From Clostridia bacterium (GTDB lineage Bacteria; Bacillota; Clostridia; Oscillospirales; Acutalibacteraceae): a stretch of DNA of 64,000 nucleotides. The DNA lies in contig JAFULG010000002.1 of the NCBI GenBank assembly GCA_017473435.1, positions 106,664 to 170,663 of the forward strand. Reading direction: 5' to 3'. A program made the translations under genes and the position numbers. The notes beneath the pieces are model-generated. The model searched no databases. It had not been told where the DNA came from and worked only from the letters and a program-made list of their open reading frames with translations. Below, one piece after another: positions 50,962-59,524 of the stretch (position 1 is its first letter; every line of letters starts with the position of its first letter).

Positions 50962-51351
50962 ATGAAAATTAAAGGCAAACTTATTATACCTCTTGTTGCA
51001 ATAATGATTGCGATGTTCACTTTAGGTGCTACACCCGGATTTGCAGGTAATACAGAGGCTCCTGAAATTTCAGAAAGCGAAACAACTACTGTTTACGATG
51101 AGCTTACATACAGACCTGCAACTTTACCTACAGAGCCTCCTATGGATGAACAGATCGGCGACTTTATTTCAGGTGCTTTCGGTGATGAGCTTAAGGATGC
51201 AGGCGATTCAATGATGGAGGAAGGCAGTATAATGAACGCTTTTCTCAAAAGTCTTAGAAAGGTTCTCAACTCTTTCGTTAAAATTTTAGAGAGAGTCGGA
51301 CTTATGCTCGGTAACAGCAATATTAATCTCGGTGGCGGATTACTTGGTTAA
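50962..51351 (+). CDS. Small secreted protein of unknown function (129 aa)
   Basis: Signal peptide of about 28 residues (LIIPLVAIMIAMFTLGATPG), then an acidic/Thr/Pro-rich stretch (PEISESETTTVYDELTY, TLPTEPPMDEQ), and an amphipathic, basic helical C-terminus (NAFLKSLRKVLNSFVKILER) with a Gly/Asn end. The helix recalls the end of the large repeat protein at 1-3684. No family recognised. A strong RBS (AAGGAG) and terminator bracket it. Confidence 0.7.
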   Translation: MKIKGKLIIPLVAIMIAMFTLGATPGFAGNTEAPEISESETTTVYDELTYRPATLPTEPPMDEQIGDFISGAFGDELKDAGDSMMEEGSIMNAFLKSLRKVLNSFVKILERVGLMLGNSNINLGGGLLG

Positions 51352-51360
51352 TCAGATAAA

Positions 51361-51388
51361 AACCTCTTAAGCGTTTACTTAAGAGGTT
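51361..51388. terminator. Bidirectional terminator
   Basis: AACCTCTTAAG / CTTAAGAGGTT perfect stem with 6-base loop and T-rich flank. Confidence 0.82.
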
Positions 51389-51428
51389 TCTTCTTTTTAT
51401 GGTTCGGCTAATACCCGACAACCTGTTG

Positions 51429-52172
51429 TTAACGGTAAATTGTAAGCCCGTTAAAATCATAACGGGTTACATTGAAAAGCTTTTCAATTATACCGCTTTT
51501 TACAATTTCTTCTGTTTTGCTGTGCGCAACAATTTTACCGTTATCCATAACGGCAATACTGTCGGCGATTTCTGCTGCTCTTGTAAGGTCGTGCATGACC
51601 ACAAGGGCGGTTTTTTTGTACTTTTTTACCGTGTCGGTAAGAAGACGGTAAAATTCTTTTTCGTGCATAATATCCATAAAAGATGTCGGTTCATCGAAGG
51701 CTATAAGCCGTGTGTCCTGAGCCAGAGTCATGGCAAGAAAAATTTTCTGCCTTTCACCGCCGGACATTTCGCTGATTTTTTTCAGGGACAGATCTTTTGC
51801 ATCAGCGGCTTCAAGCGCTTTTTGCACTTGAAGCTCGTCCTCCTTTGTAAAGCGTCTGCCGATATCAAGGTAGGGTGTTCTGCCCATTTTAACAAGGTCA
51901 GTTCCTGTTATATCAGGGACAGGCAGATGCTGAGGTAAGAGGGATATAAGCCGGGCTCTTTCTTTCTGGGACATAAGAGCGAGATCTTTATCGCAGAAGG
52001 TGATTTTGCCCGTATATTTGCGCTCTCCCGTAAGACATGAAAGCAGAGTAGATTTGCCGGAAGCATTTTTGCCGATCAGGGCGGTTATTGTATGCGGTCT
52101 GACGGAAAGGCTTATACCGTCAAGAATAGTAGAATTTTTTATTTCTACTTTCAGATTTTCAATTTTAAGCAT
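51429..52172 (-). CDS. ABC transporter ATP-binding protein, iron/siderophore/cobalamin type
   Basis: 247 residues. Walker A IGKNASGKST (about 33), signature MSGGERQKIF (about 135), Walker B RLIAFDEPTS (about 157) and switch His MHDLTRAAE. FecE/BtuD-like. It powers uptake of ferric chelates, haem or cobalamin. It overlaps the permease gene by 8 bases at the start. Confidence 0.93.
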   Translation of the reverse strand: MLKIENLKVEIKNSTILDGISLSVRPHTITALIGKNASGKSTLLSCLTGERKYTGKITFCDKDLALMSQKERARLISLLPQHLPVPDITGTDLVKMGRTPYLDIGRRFTKEDELQVQKALEAADAKDLSLKKISEMSGGERQKIFLAMTLAQDTRLIAFDEPTSFMDIMHEKEFYRLLTDTVKKYKKTALVVMHDLTRAAEIADSIAVMDNGKIVAHSKTEEIVKSGIIEKLFNVTRYDFNGLTIYR

Positions 52173-53156
52173 GGTTTTTCCTCCTTGCTAAAAGATAAAA
52201 GAGGAAGGGAGCTCCGATAAAGGACATAATGATTCCCACGGGAATTTCTGTTGGTGACAGAAGAGTTCTTCCGAAAAGATCGGAAAGAACAACAAGAGAA
52301 GAACCTATAAGGCAAGAATTAACCGTTAGAAAAAAGGTGTTTCCTCCCGAAAGCTTTCTGGCAATGTGCGGCACAACAAGGCCGACAAAGCCTAAAAGGC
52401 CGGCAAAGGAAACGACGCTGCCTGCAGCGGCAGATGCTGTGATAAGGCAGATGAGTCTCAATCCTTTCACATTAACTCCGAGGGAAAGAGCGAGAGAATC
52501 GCCAAGGCACAGAGTATCTACTTTTGAAGATAAAATAAGCATAATTGCTACAGAAGTAAAAATGATAAGCGCAGGTGTTTTGAGCTGTTCCGGGGTAATG
52601 CCGGAAAGACCGCCAACGGAAAAATATCGGTAAACAGACAGTACATCGCTGTCAAAATAGGATACAAAGGAAATAGCGGCATTCAGAAGCGCTGTAACAG
52701 CAACGCCGGCGAGAATGACCGTGCTTTTTGAAAAGTTGATTTTTGAACAGATATACAAAATAAAAAGAGTAGTTATAAATGCTCCCGAAAAAGCTCCTAA
52801 GGGCAGAAGAGATATTGCTGACGGAAAAAAGGCGAGCATAACAACAACAATAAAGCCCGCGCCGGCGTTTACGCCGATGATGTTGGGCGAAGCAAGGGAG
52901 TTTCCGGTAACCGCCTGTAAAAGAACTCCCGAGCAGGAAAGGCCTATGCCGGCAAGTGCTCCTGCAAGGATTCGCGGAAGGGCAATGAATAAAGGATGGT
53001 GCTTTCTGTAGCAAAGCCATCCTTTTTTAATATGCCGCCTAAAAGGCTTTGTAAATTCATTTCTGCTGAACCGAGGGTGAGCGCTGCTATGCAGATGAAT
53101 ATAAGAATTACTACAAGCATTAAGGCTACTCTGTTGTCAGTTTTTTTGTTTTTCAA
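52165..53156 (-). pseudogene. FecCD-type permease broken by a frameshift
   Basis: The N-terminus is read in one frame from a TTG at 53156 (AAGGAG 12 bases upstream): TM helix VALMLVVILIFICIAALTLG and the ESTILYSL region. Near 52979-52985 the frame shifts: after ATILYSLPFRE-like sequence the expected family motif RILAGALAGIGLSCSG is in the next frame, which then runs open to the stop at 52165 with a normal C-terminus (GLLGFVGLVVPHIARKL). One missing base within a CCC run would explain it. Either a real inactivated gene or a sequencing/assembly error; everything else of the gene is intact. Confidence 0.85.
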
Positions 53157-53174
53157 TGTTAAAATTTGCTCCTT

Positions 53175-54131
53175 TTATGCTGCAAATAATACCGGATAGA
53201 TGATTTCAGCCAGATAGTCGTAAGCAAGGTTCCATTTTTCGCAGGGCTTGTACTGGAACAGGTCCTTGGGGAGATAGATTACAAAGCAGTCAAGGCTCCT
53301 CCACGCGTCGGAGGAAAGCACACTTTCCATATAGGCTTTTCCTGCTTCCTCATCGCCCATAAGCGAAACGAAAATAAAGTCAGGTTTATTTATAAGCACC
53401 TCTTCAACACTTAGTCCGTCGAGAAGCACGGGAGCGCTGTCGGCAATGTTCACACAGCCGAGATCCTCGAGCATTTTTGCGGCAAAATGGTCGTCTGCTT
53501 TTTTTGCTTTGCAGCTTGACTTGTTGCTTCCTGAGCGTATAAAAAGAATTTTAGGCTCTTCCTTTAATCTTTTGGCTGTTTTTAAGCGATAATCAATATC
53601 CTTTTTTATGCCTTCACCGTAAAGGCGGTAGTTTTCGTCCTTTTCTGTTATATCACAGAAAATCCGAAGAGCAGAGAGGTAATCCTCAAAGCTGTCGAGC
53701 CTTATTGCGGCTGAGGGAATACCTGCTTTTTCAAGAAGCCTTCCGCACTCTGTCTGGGCAGGAACATCGCTTGAATAAATGACAAAATCTGGCTCATAGG
53801 ATATAAGAAGCTCTGTGTTGATGCTCTTGCCTGCACCTGAATCAACAAGCGGGGTTTCCTCGTCGCAAAAGCCTCTGTCGATGCTTTCTCCTACGGTTAT
53901 AAAGCTTTCACCGCCTGCGTTTTTCCAAACATTACACAGGGATGAAAAAAGCACGGCTACTCTTTCGGGCTTTTTTGTAAGTGTAACCTCATTGCCGAGG
54001 CTGTCGGTAAAAGAGTAAAAGGAATCCGTGTCGGTATCGGATTTTTTCCTGTTATCTGTGTTGCCTGTAACATAAAAGAATAAGAGCAGGCAGAGCAGGA
54101 TCAGGATAACTGAAACTGTTTTTTTATTCAT
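53175..54131 (-). CDS. ABC transporter substrate-binding protein, iron/siderophore/cobalamin type
   Basis: 318 residues. Uncleaved N-terminal anchor (about 5-22); no lipobox Cys at the right place. The mature part is a FecB/BtuF-like fold: SFTDSLGNEVTLTKKPERVAVL, ISYEPDFVIYSS, DSFEDYLSALRI and KMLEDLGCVNIADS. A Cys/Lys stretch SSCKAKKADDH replaces the usual loop near the ligand site. Ligand unknown. Start overlaps the end of the reductase gene by 8 bases. Confidence 0.87.
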   Translation of the reverse strand: MNKKTVSVILILLCLLLFFYVTGNTDNRKKSDTDTDSFYSFTDSLGNEVTLTKKPERVAVLFSSLCNVWKNAGGESFITVGESIDRGFCDEETPLVDSGAGKSINTELLISYEPDFVIYSSDVPAQTECGRLLEKAGIPSAAIRLDSFEDYLSALRIFCDITEKDENYRLYGEGIKKDIDYRLKTAKRLKEEPKILFIRSGSNKSSCKAKKADDHFAAKMLEDLGCVNIADSAPVLLDGLSVEEVLINKPDFIFVSLMGDEEAGKAYMESVLSSDAWRSLDCFVIYLPKDLFQYKPCEKWNLAYDYLAEIIYPVLFAA

Positions 54132-55062
54132 CCTTCAGTATATCCTCTTTTCTTTTTAAGATATCCTCGCCGAGAATTTCTTTTTCCACGTTTTCAAATC
54201 CGATGCGGGTGATTGTATCTGCAAAGCGTTCTCCGGGAATGCCGTTTTCTTTATAGAAAAGTATAACCTTTTCTACGGTAGAGAGAGCTTCTGTCTCACT
54301 TTCGAAGATTTTATCAAAGGCAGTTCCGCGGGCAACCTTCTTACCCCAACGTCCGCCGATATAAATTTTACAGCCGTTCTTTTCCGCTGTGATTGCACCG
54401 AGCTTACAGGTGGGAATACATCTTCCGCAGTTGTTGCAGATTTCTCTGTTGCGGACAGCCTTTTTGTCCTTGATTTCAATTGCACCCATAGGGCAGAGCT
54501 TCGCGCAAAGTCCGCAGCCCACGCATACGGCATCGTTGAATGCAGGAACACGCTGGCCGATGATACCCAGGTCGTTTATATCGGGCTTTACGCAGTTGTT
54601 GGGACATCCGCCTACAGCAATTTTAAATTTGTGGGGAAGCTTCACCTGACGGTAACCCTTGTAAAAATCCTTATGAATCTGCTCAGAGAGGGCAAAGGTA
54701 TCTATCAGTCCGTACTGGCAGGTTGTACCTTTGCAAGAAACAACAGGGCGCACCTTAGGACCGGTTCCTCCGGTTTCAAGCCCTTTTTCGGCGAGAAACT
54801 CAATAAATGCATTTACGTTTTCGTAGGGAATGCCCTGAACCTCAACGGTCATACGTGAGGTCATAGCTATTTGGCCGTTACCGTATTTTTCAGCCGCATC
54901 AGCAATGGCGCGGCTTTCGTCAACTGTGATTTTACCGTTTCTTGTAATAACACGGCAGTTGAATCTATCTTCGGTTGTCTTGTCTCTTAAAAAGCCGAGT
55001 CCCTTTATTCTTACAACCTCTTTCGGATCAACGGTGCAGGGGACATTGGTGATAATCTTCAT
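54124..55062 (-). CDS. Siroheme [4Fe-4S] sulfite/nitrite reductase-like protein
   Basis: 312 residues. Ferredoxin-like half-domain (about 10-80), a siroheme-[4Fe-4S] ligand set VSCKGTTCQYG and GGCPNNCVKPD (about 108-158: C-x5-C ... C-x3-C), then a two-cluster ferredoxin insert CVGCGLCAKLCP and CNNCGRCIPTC (about 180-225), and a C-terminal helical domain. This is the short one-subunit type related to anaerobic sulfite reductases (AsrC-like). It may reduce sulfite, nitrite or another oxyanion, or act only in electron transfer. First gene of the operon with the ABC transporter. Confidence 0.85.
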   Translation of the reverse strand: MKIITNVPCTVDPKEVVRIKGLGFLRDKTTEDRFNCRVITRNGKITVDESRAIADAAEKYGNGQIAMTSRMTVEVQGIPYENVNAFIEFLAEKGLETGGTGPKVRPVVSCKGTTCQYGLIDTFALSEQIHKDFYKGYRQVKLPHKFKIAVGGCPNNCVKPDINDLGIIGQRVPAFNDAVCVGCGLCAKLCPMGAIEIKDKKAVRNREICNNCGRCIPTCKLGAITAEKNGCKIYIGGRWGKKVARGTAFDKIFESETEALSTVEKVILFYKENGIPGERFADTITRIGFENVEKEILGEDILKRKEDILKDE

Positions 55063-55117
55063 AAGGAAGCCTCCTTGAATTGTTCTTCGTTAAGTATAAC
55101 AATAATTGATTTTAATT

Positions 55118-56083
55118 TCAATATAAAGAAAAGAAAATATCAAGATTTTCGCGGCTGTATTCCATTTGCTTTGAGTAAAGCACGGCAGATTTTAAAAGTG
55201 AAGCGAAGCATTTTTTCTCGTTGGAATTATAAAGAGCATAAATAACCGTAACGGAAAAAAGTGCTAATCTGATCTTTTCTGTTACACAGTAGTCAAAAAC
55301 TGCCGTAAGAAAATATCTCCAAACAAAGTAAGCAAAAATGCGTGTCAGATATTTTTCGTCATCTTTGTCAGGCTTAAGATCGGGATTTTTCGCTTGCAGC
55401 TTTTTGAATTTAGTTATCCATTTTTCGTCAATAGGCTCGGTCTGTGCGAGTACGGGCAGGGCTTTTTTAAGCTCAGCTTCAAAATTAAAGGTAAAAGGGG
55501 ATATCTCATTAACACCGTTGAGCTTTGCTTCAGCCTTTCTGCAAAGGTCAAGGATGCTGTTTGCCTTATCGGTAAAGACAAGCTTATCGTCGCAAAGAAT
55601 ATCAAAAATGCCCTCTCTTACATTTAAAAGGAAACGGTAGGCAGCCTCATCAAAATCCTCGTCAGGCTCTTCGTCAGCTTCACTTTCAAAGTAATCGGCA
55701 AAGCTCTCCTCGGTTAAAATGAGTCTTGCGCCCTCTTTGCAGGAAAGTCCGATTCCGCCCTCTTTTTCATTGCCGTACCATTCAAACCAACGGGGGTGGT
55801 CACGGCATATCTGACAAAGGGCATTTTCACCAAGGTTGATTATGATATCGCAAAGATTGTTATTGTTAAGAAAAGGGCAACGCTCATCTTTGAGAATAAA
55901 TGAGGGCTCATCGTCCGTGTTTATATTTTCCTTTAAACGCACGCCAAAATCACCGCTTACAGACTTGTAAAAAGCGGCGGTATTCTTATCTATACAGATT
56001 TCCCAGCCGATACAGCAGTTGTCGGTGCATTTGTCGGCTGTACAATTGAATTTGTCATAATAACAGGGTCTGCGAAAAATCAT
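55118..56083 (-). CDS. FliB-family (flagellin lysine-N-methylase-like) protein
   Basis: 321 residues with the Cys pattern of the FliB/YkgJ group: CYYDKFNCTADKCTDNCC (about 7-24), CPFLNNNNLCDI (about 69) and CQICRDHPRW (about 90). The N-terminal half probably binds an Fe-S cluster or zinc. FliB methylates flagellin lysines in Salmonella, but no flagellar genes occur here and many Firmicutes members have unknown substrates, so the enzymatic role is uncertain. It lies downstream of tRNA-Arg beyond its terminator. Confidence 0.82.
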   Translation of the reverse strand: MIFRRPCYYDKFNCTADKCTDNCCIGWEICIDKNTAAFYKSVSGDFGVRLKENINTDDEPSFILKDERCPFLNNNNLCDIIINLGENALCQICRDHPRWFEWYGNEKEGGIGLSCKEGARLILTEESFADYFESEADEEPDEDFDEAAYRFLLNVREGIFDILCDDKLVFTDKANSILDLCRKAEAKLNGVNEISPFTFNFEAELKKALPVLAQTEPIDEKWITKFKKLQAKNPDLKPDKDDEKYLTRIFAYFVWRYFLTAVFDYCVTEKIRLALFSVTVIYALYNSNEKKCFASLLKSAVLYSKQMEYSRENLDIFFSLY

Positions 56084-56102
56084 AGACTCACCTCGTTTTA
56101 AA

Positions 56103-56132
56103 ATAAAAAAGGGTCATGCTCTCACATGACCT
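56103..56132 (-). terminator. Terminator of tRNA-Arg
   Basis: On the minus strand GGTCATG / CATGACC stem followed by TTTTTT, directly after the tRNA 3' end. Confidence 0.8.
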
Positions 56133-56140
56133 CTTTTTTG

Positions 56141-56217
56141 TGGCGCGCTGTAAGGGATTCGAACCCCTGACCTTCTGGTCCGTAGCCAGACACTCTATCC
56201 AGCTGAGCTAACAGCGC
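56141..56217 (-). tRNA. tRNA-Arg (anticodon ACG)
   Basis: 77 bases on the minus strand. Acceptor GCGCTGT pairs with ACAGCGC; D-arm AGCTCAGCTGGATAGAGT; anticodon stem TCTGG / CCAGA with loop CTACGGA (anticodon ACG, read as ICG for CGN Arg codons); T-arm AGGGGTTCGAATCCCT; CCA is encoded. It has its own promoter upstream. Confidence 0.96.
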
Positions 56218-56238
56218 ATTGCTTTTTGTTGCCCAAGT

Positions 56239-56267
56239 ATATTATCATAACAAAAGGATAATGTCAA
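56239..56267 (-). promoter_or_regulatory. Promoter of tRNA-Arg
   Basis: Minus strand -35 TTGACA (56262-56267), 17-base spacer, -10 TAATAT (56239-56244). Confidence 0.85.
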
Positions 56268-56301
56268 CCCTTTTTCGAAAAAAAGATGAAATTTTTATTT
56301 C

Positions 56302-56330
56302 TTGCAAATTCAGTATTGTTGTGTTACTAT
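56302..56330 (+). promoter_or_regulatory. Promoter of ppa
   Basis: -35 TTGCAA (56302-56307), 17-base spacer, -10 TACTAT (56325-56330). Confidence 0.7.
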
Positions 56331-56359
56331 GTTTACAGATAAAAGGAAAGGATGATAGT

Positions 56360-56893
56360 ATGAATATCTGGCATGACATAAACCCTCAGAGAATCAATGA
56401 AAGCGTTTTCGACAGCGTTGTTGAAATCAGCAAGGGCAGCAAAATGAAATATGAGCTCGACAAGCAGACCGGTATGCTCCGCCTTGACCGTGTGCTCCAC
56501 ACCTCAACTCACTATCCTGCAAACTACGGCTTCATTCCCCGTACATATGCCCTCGACAATGACCCGTTGGATGTGCTTATTCTCTGCTCGGAAAAAATTG
56601 AGCCGATGAGTATTGTTGAATGTTACCCCATCGGTGTAATTTCAATGCTCGACAACGGTGACCCCGACGATAAAATTATTGCAATTCATACGGGTGATCC
56701 TAACTATAATTGCTATACGGACATTAATCAGCTCCCCAAGCATATATTTGAGGAGATGATCCACTTCTTTACCGTTTACAAAATGCTCGAAAATAAGGAA
56801 ACGGTTATCGATGAGGCAAAGGGTCCCGATGAGGCAAGACGAATTGTTCACGAGTCTATTGAAAGGTATAAGGAAATTTTCCAGAACAAATAA
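56360..56893 (+). CDS. ppa: Inorganic pyrophosphatase, family I
   Basis: 177 residues from the ATG at 56360 (GGAAAGGATG RBS); the open frame extends upstream but without an RBS. PPi + H2O to 2 Pi in the cytoplasm. Signatures: the Glu and Lys of VVEISKGSKMKYELDK, HYPANYGFIPRTY, NDPLDVLI (metal Asp) and DNGDPDDKIIA. Small soluble form, in parallel with the membrane pyrophosphatase at 44435. Confidence 0.95.
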   Translation: MNIWHDINPQRINESVFDSVVEISKGSKMKYELDKQTGMLRLDRVLHTSTHYPANYGFIPRTYALDNDPLDVLILCSEKIEPMSIVECYPIGVISMLDNGDPDDKIIAIHTGDPNYNCYTDINQLPKHIFEEMIHFFTVYKMLENKETVIDEAKGPDEARRIVHESIERYKEIFQNK

Positions 56894-56978
56894 TTCTATA
56901 TAGGATTTAAGCACCGCCATGAGTATTTGTGGCGGTGTATTTTTATCTGAAAAAATAAATTTTTTTGCTTTTAGCATC

Positions 56979-57007
56979 TTGAAAAAGCGTTTTCACAGGT
57001 GTATAAT
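56979..57007 (+). promoter_or_regulatory. Promoter of the PHP gene at 57108
   Basis: -35 TTGAAA (56979-56984), 17-base spacer, -10 TATAAT (57002-57007). Confidence 0.78.
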
Positions 57008-57107
57008 GGTACAGAATTGTAATATAGCACATCTGTACCCTTTTTGCCTTAATTTTTGGCAATATAATTCTCAAAGGGTAAAAAATCCAGGAAGCGGGGA
57101 GTTAATT

Positions 57108-57989
57108 TTGAAAGCGGATTTACATTGTCATACAAAACTTTCTGACGGTACAATGGGTATTGATGACCTTATTGTTCTTGCTAAAAACAGCGGTGTAACC
57201 ACAATTGCTGTTACCGATCATGACTGTCAGGCTGGTACCGTAAGAGCAGAAATTATCGGAAGACGTTACGGTATTACTGTTATTCCTGCAGTAGAGTTTT
57301 CCGCAACTGACACAAAAAGAGGCGCAAAGGCGCACATCCTCTGCTATCTTCCCGACAGACCGGAAAGACTTGAAGGTCTTTGTAAAAGTAATTCAATGCT
57401 CCGCAAAAGAGCAGGTCAGCTTATGGCGGCAAAGGTTGCAAGGAAATTCCCTGTAAGCACCGAGTTTATTTCGAAGTGCTGTCAGGGCTCAACCAACATC
57501 TTTAAGCAGCATATAATGCAGGCTCTTATGGAATGCGGTTATACAACAAGCATTTTCGGCGACCTTTATAAAATGCTTTTTACAAAAGAATCAAGAATGA
57601 ATGTGCTGATGGAGGTTACTTATCCTGATCCCCGAGAAATAATAGATGCAATACACGAGGCGGGCGGTATCGCCGTTCTTGCTCATCCCGGATTTTATGA
57701 CAACTTCGAGCTTCTTGATGAGCTTATAAAGGAAGAAAAGCTTGACGGTATAGAAGTATATCATCCTGAAAATACACCCGAACAGCAGGAAATGCTCCTG
57801 AAGCTTGCTAAGAAAAACGGCCTTGTTGTAACCGGAGGAAGTGATTTCCACGGTGCGTTCAACGCTTATCCCGTTAAGCTCGGAGAATACGGACCGAATG
57901 AAGATGAGGTTTCTGCCCTTCTTGCTTATAAGGCAAAGAAGCGCAGAAAGCAGAAAAAGCTGGAAGCAGCGGTTGCAGCAGCCGAGTAA
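57108..57989 (+). CDS. PHP-domain metal-dependent phosphoesterase
   Basis: 293 residues with TTG start (GGGGAG about 8 bases upstream). PHP motifs in order: DLHCHTKLSDG (about 4-14), VTDHDCQAG (about 35-43), VEFSA (about 65), LAHPGFYDN (about 195-203) and SDFHGAF (about 253-259), the usual trinuclear metal set. Similar proteins hydrolyse nucleotides or 3',5'-diphosphates (RNase AM/YciV type). A Lys/Ala-rich tail (KKRRKQKKLEAAVAAAE) ends it. Followed by the 58032 gene 42 bases on. Confidence 0.88.
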   Translation: MKADLHCHTKLSDGTMGIDDLIVLAKNSGVTTIAVTDHDCQAGTVRAEIIGRRYGITVIPAVEFSATDTKRGAKAHILCYLPDRPERLEGLCKSNSMLRKRAGQLMAAKVARKFPVSTEFISKCCQGSTNIFKQHIMQALMECGYTTSIFGDLYKMLFTKESRMNVLMEVTYPDPREIIDAIHEAGGIAVLAHPGFYDNFELLDELIKEEKLDGIEVYHPENTPEQQEMLLKLAKKNGLVVTGGSDFHGAFNAYPVKLGEYGPNEDEVSALLAYKAKKRRKQKKLEAAVAAAE

Positions 57990-58031
57990 AAGATAAACCC
58001 TGTAAAATTATTAGGGAAAGGAGAATTTATC

Positions 58032-58607
58032 ATGAGTGAAAATGATGTAAAAATTTATGTAAGCAAAAAGGAACTGAGTAAAAATTGCGAAATTGTTGCG
58101 GCGGTTAACGATGTAAGAATTCACCGCGCTAACGGCAATATTGAAAAGGCGAGAAGACTCGGAGAGGCGCTTGCAACAATCACTCCTACGGGAGAAGGTG
58201 ATATAAGCATAAATCTGCGTGATCATCTTGCACAGAGGTTTTTTGCTCCTGATATTCTCTATCAGATAAAGGTGTTGCTTGTTTTTGCAAGTGAGACTCT
58301 TATTCAGCTTGAAATTCCCGTGTCGATTCTTTCAACGGCGGCGGTTACAGCTATGTATGAAAAGCTTGAAAAGCAAAGCCCCGGTTTTTACAAAAACATT
58401 TCAAACGGTGCGGCGTTCACCTTCTACTATCTTGCTCTTCAGAAGGGTGGCGATCTTGCCGAAAATATGGGCGAAGCCTTTGCTATGCTTTGTGACGTGA
58501 AAAATAAGGAAAGCTTTGTCAATGCAGGTAAAACAGTCTGGAACATAGCCGTTGACCTTATCGAGAAGGAAATTGAAAAGGTTGAATTTGAAAAAGTAGA
58601 ATTTTAA
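58032..58607 (+). CDS. Hypothetical protein (191 aa)
   Basis: No recognised domain. Helix-rich with a hydrophobic central part (YQIKVLLVFASETLIQLEIP, TAAVTAMYEKLEKQ); a repeated ending VEKVEFEKVEF. AAAGGAG RBS 9 bases before the ATG. Likely co-transcribed with the PHP gene; a strong terminator follows. Confidence 0.72.
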   Translation: MSENDVKIYVSKKELSKNCEIVAAVNDVRIHRANGNIEKARRLGEALATITPTGEGDISINLRDHLAQRFFAPDILYQIKVLLVFASETLIQLEIPVSILSTAAVTAMYEKLEKQSPGFYKNISNGAAFTFYYLALQKGGDLAENMGEAFAMLCDVKNKESFVNAGKTVWNIAVDLIEKEIEKVEFEKVEF

Positions 58608-58618
58608 AATGATAAATC

Positions 58619-58648
58619 AAAGGCTGTTTCAACGAACAGCCTTTTTTT
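58619..58648 (+). terminator. Terminator after the 58032 gene
   Basis: AAAGGCTGTT / AACAGCCTTT stem with T-run. Confidence 0.85.
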
Positions 58649-58702
58649 GCAAAAAAATAAACGGATTAAGGGTGTAAAATCTCTTTAACGGAGGAGTAAG
58701 AT

Positions 58703-59053
58703 ATGAAAATCAAGGATATTGTTGAAATTCTCGGGGCAGAGGTGATCTGCTGTGAAGATCTTCTTGATACTGATGTTGAAAGAGCCTTCGGCAGCGATAT
58801 GATGAGTGAAGTGCTTGCATTTGTAAATGAACAGTCAGTGCTGCTGACGGGTCTTGTTAATCCTCAGGTAATCCGCACAGCGGAAATGATAGATATGCCT
58901 TGTATTATTTTTGTAAGAGGAAAAAGACCTGACCTTAAGATGATCGAAATGGCAGAGGACAGAGATATGGTTATTCTCTGCTCGGAGCTGAGCATGTTTA
59001 CCGCCTGCGGTAAGCTCTATGCTGAAGGATTGAGAGGAGGCATGAGTGAATGA
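58703..59053 (+). CDS. DRTGG-domain protein, first copy
   Basis: 116 residues, a single DRTGG-like domain: MKIKDIVEILGAEVICCEDL, TAEMIDMPCIIFVRGKRPD and ILCSELSMFTACGKLY. These domains sit beside CBS, HPr-kinase or hydrogenase genes and probably bind a ligand. It is the first gene of a tight five-gene cluster; its stop overlaps the next start (ATGA). Confidence 0.82.
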   Translation: MKIKDIVEILGAEVICCEDLLDTDVERAFGSDMMSEVLAFVNEQSVLLTGLVNPQVIRTAEMIDMPCIIFVRGKRPDLKMIEMAEDRDMVILCSELSMFTACGKLYAEGLRGGMSE

Positions 59054-59475
59054 TGGACAGTATCAAGCTTCATTATGACGTGCCCGGTGATGATTTTACA
59101 AGGGCAGGTGCCGCTTCGGGTGACGTTAAAAGAAATCTGAAAACCCTCGGTATTTCTCCCTCTGTTATCCGCAATGTTTCGATAGCTATGTATGAAGGAG
59201 AAATCAACATGGTTATTCATGCAGGCGGAGGAGTAATCGATGTGGAAATTACGGAAAATGAAATAATAATGACTCTTGCCGATAAAGGCCCGGGAATTGA
59301 AAATATTGAGCTTGCAATGCGAGAGGGCTACTCAACAGCTCCCGACAATATACGCTCTCTCGGCTTCGGTGCAGGTATGGGTCTGCCCAACATTAAAAAG
59401 TATACAGATGAATTCAGTATCGACACGAAGGTTGGGGAAGGTACAACGCTCAACCTTAAGGTCTACATTCAGTAA
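59050..59475 (+). CDS. Anti-sigma-factor-type ATPase (HATPase_c)
   Basis: 141 residues. GHKL ATPase fold: AMYEGEINMVIHAGG (N box), LADKGPGIENI (G1) and FGAGMGLPNIKKYTD (G2). It resembles RsbW/SpoIIAB kinases, but no sigma factor is near. Here it is part of the hydrogenase-like cluster, suggesting protein phosphorylation downstream of the redox sensor. It overlaps the DRTGG gene by 4 bases. Confidence 0.85.
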   Translation: MMDSIKLHYDVPGDDFTRAGAASGDVKRNLKTLGISPSVIRNVSIAMYEGEINMVIHAGGGVIDVEITENEIIMTLADKGPGIENIELAMREGYSTAPDNIRSLGFGAGMGLPNIKKYTDEFSIDTKVGEGTTLNLKVYIQ

Positions 59476-59524
59476 TTTTGTTGTGGAGAAATAAGAAGAG
59501 GTGTGATACCGGGAAGGAGCATTT

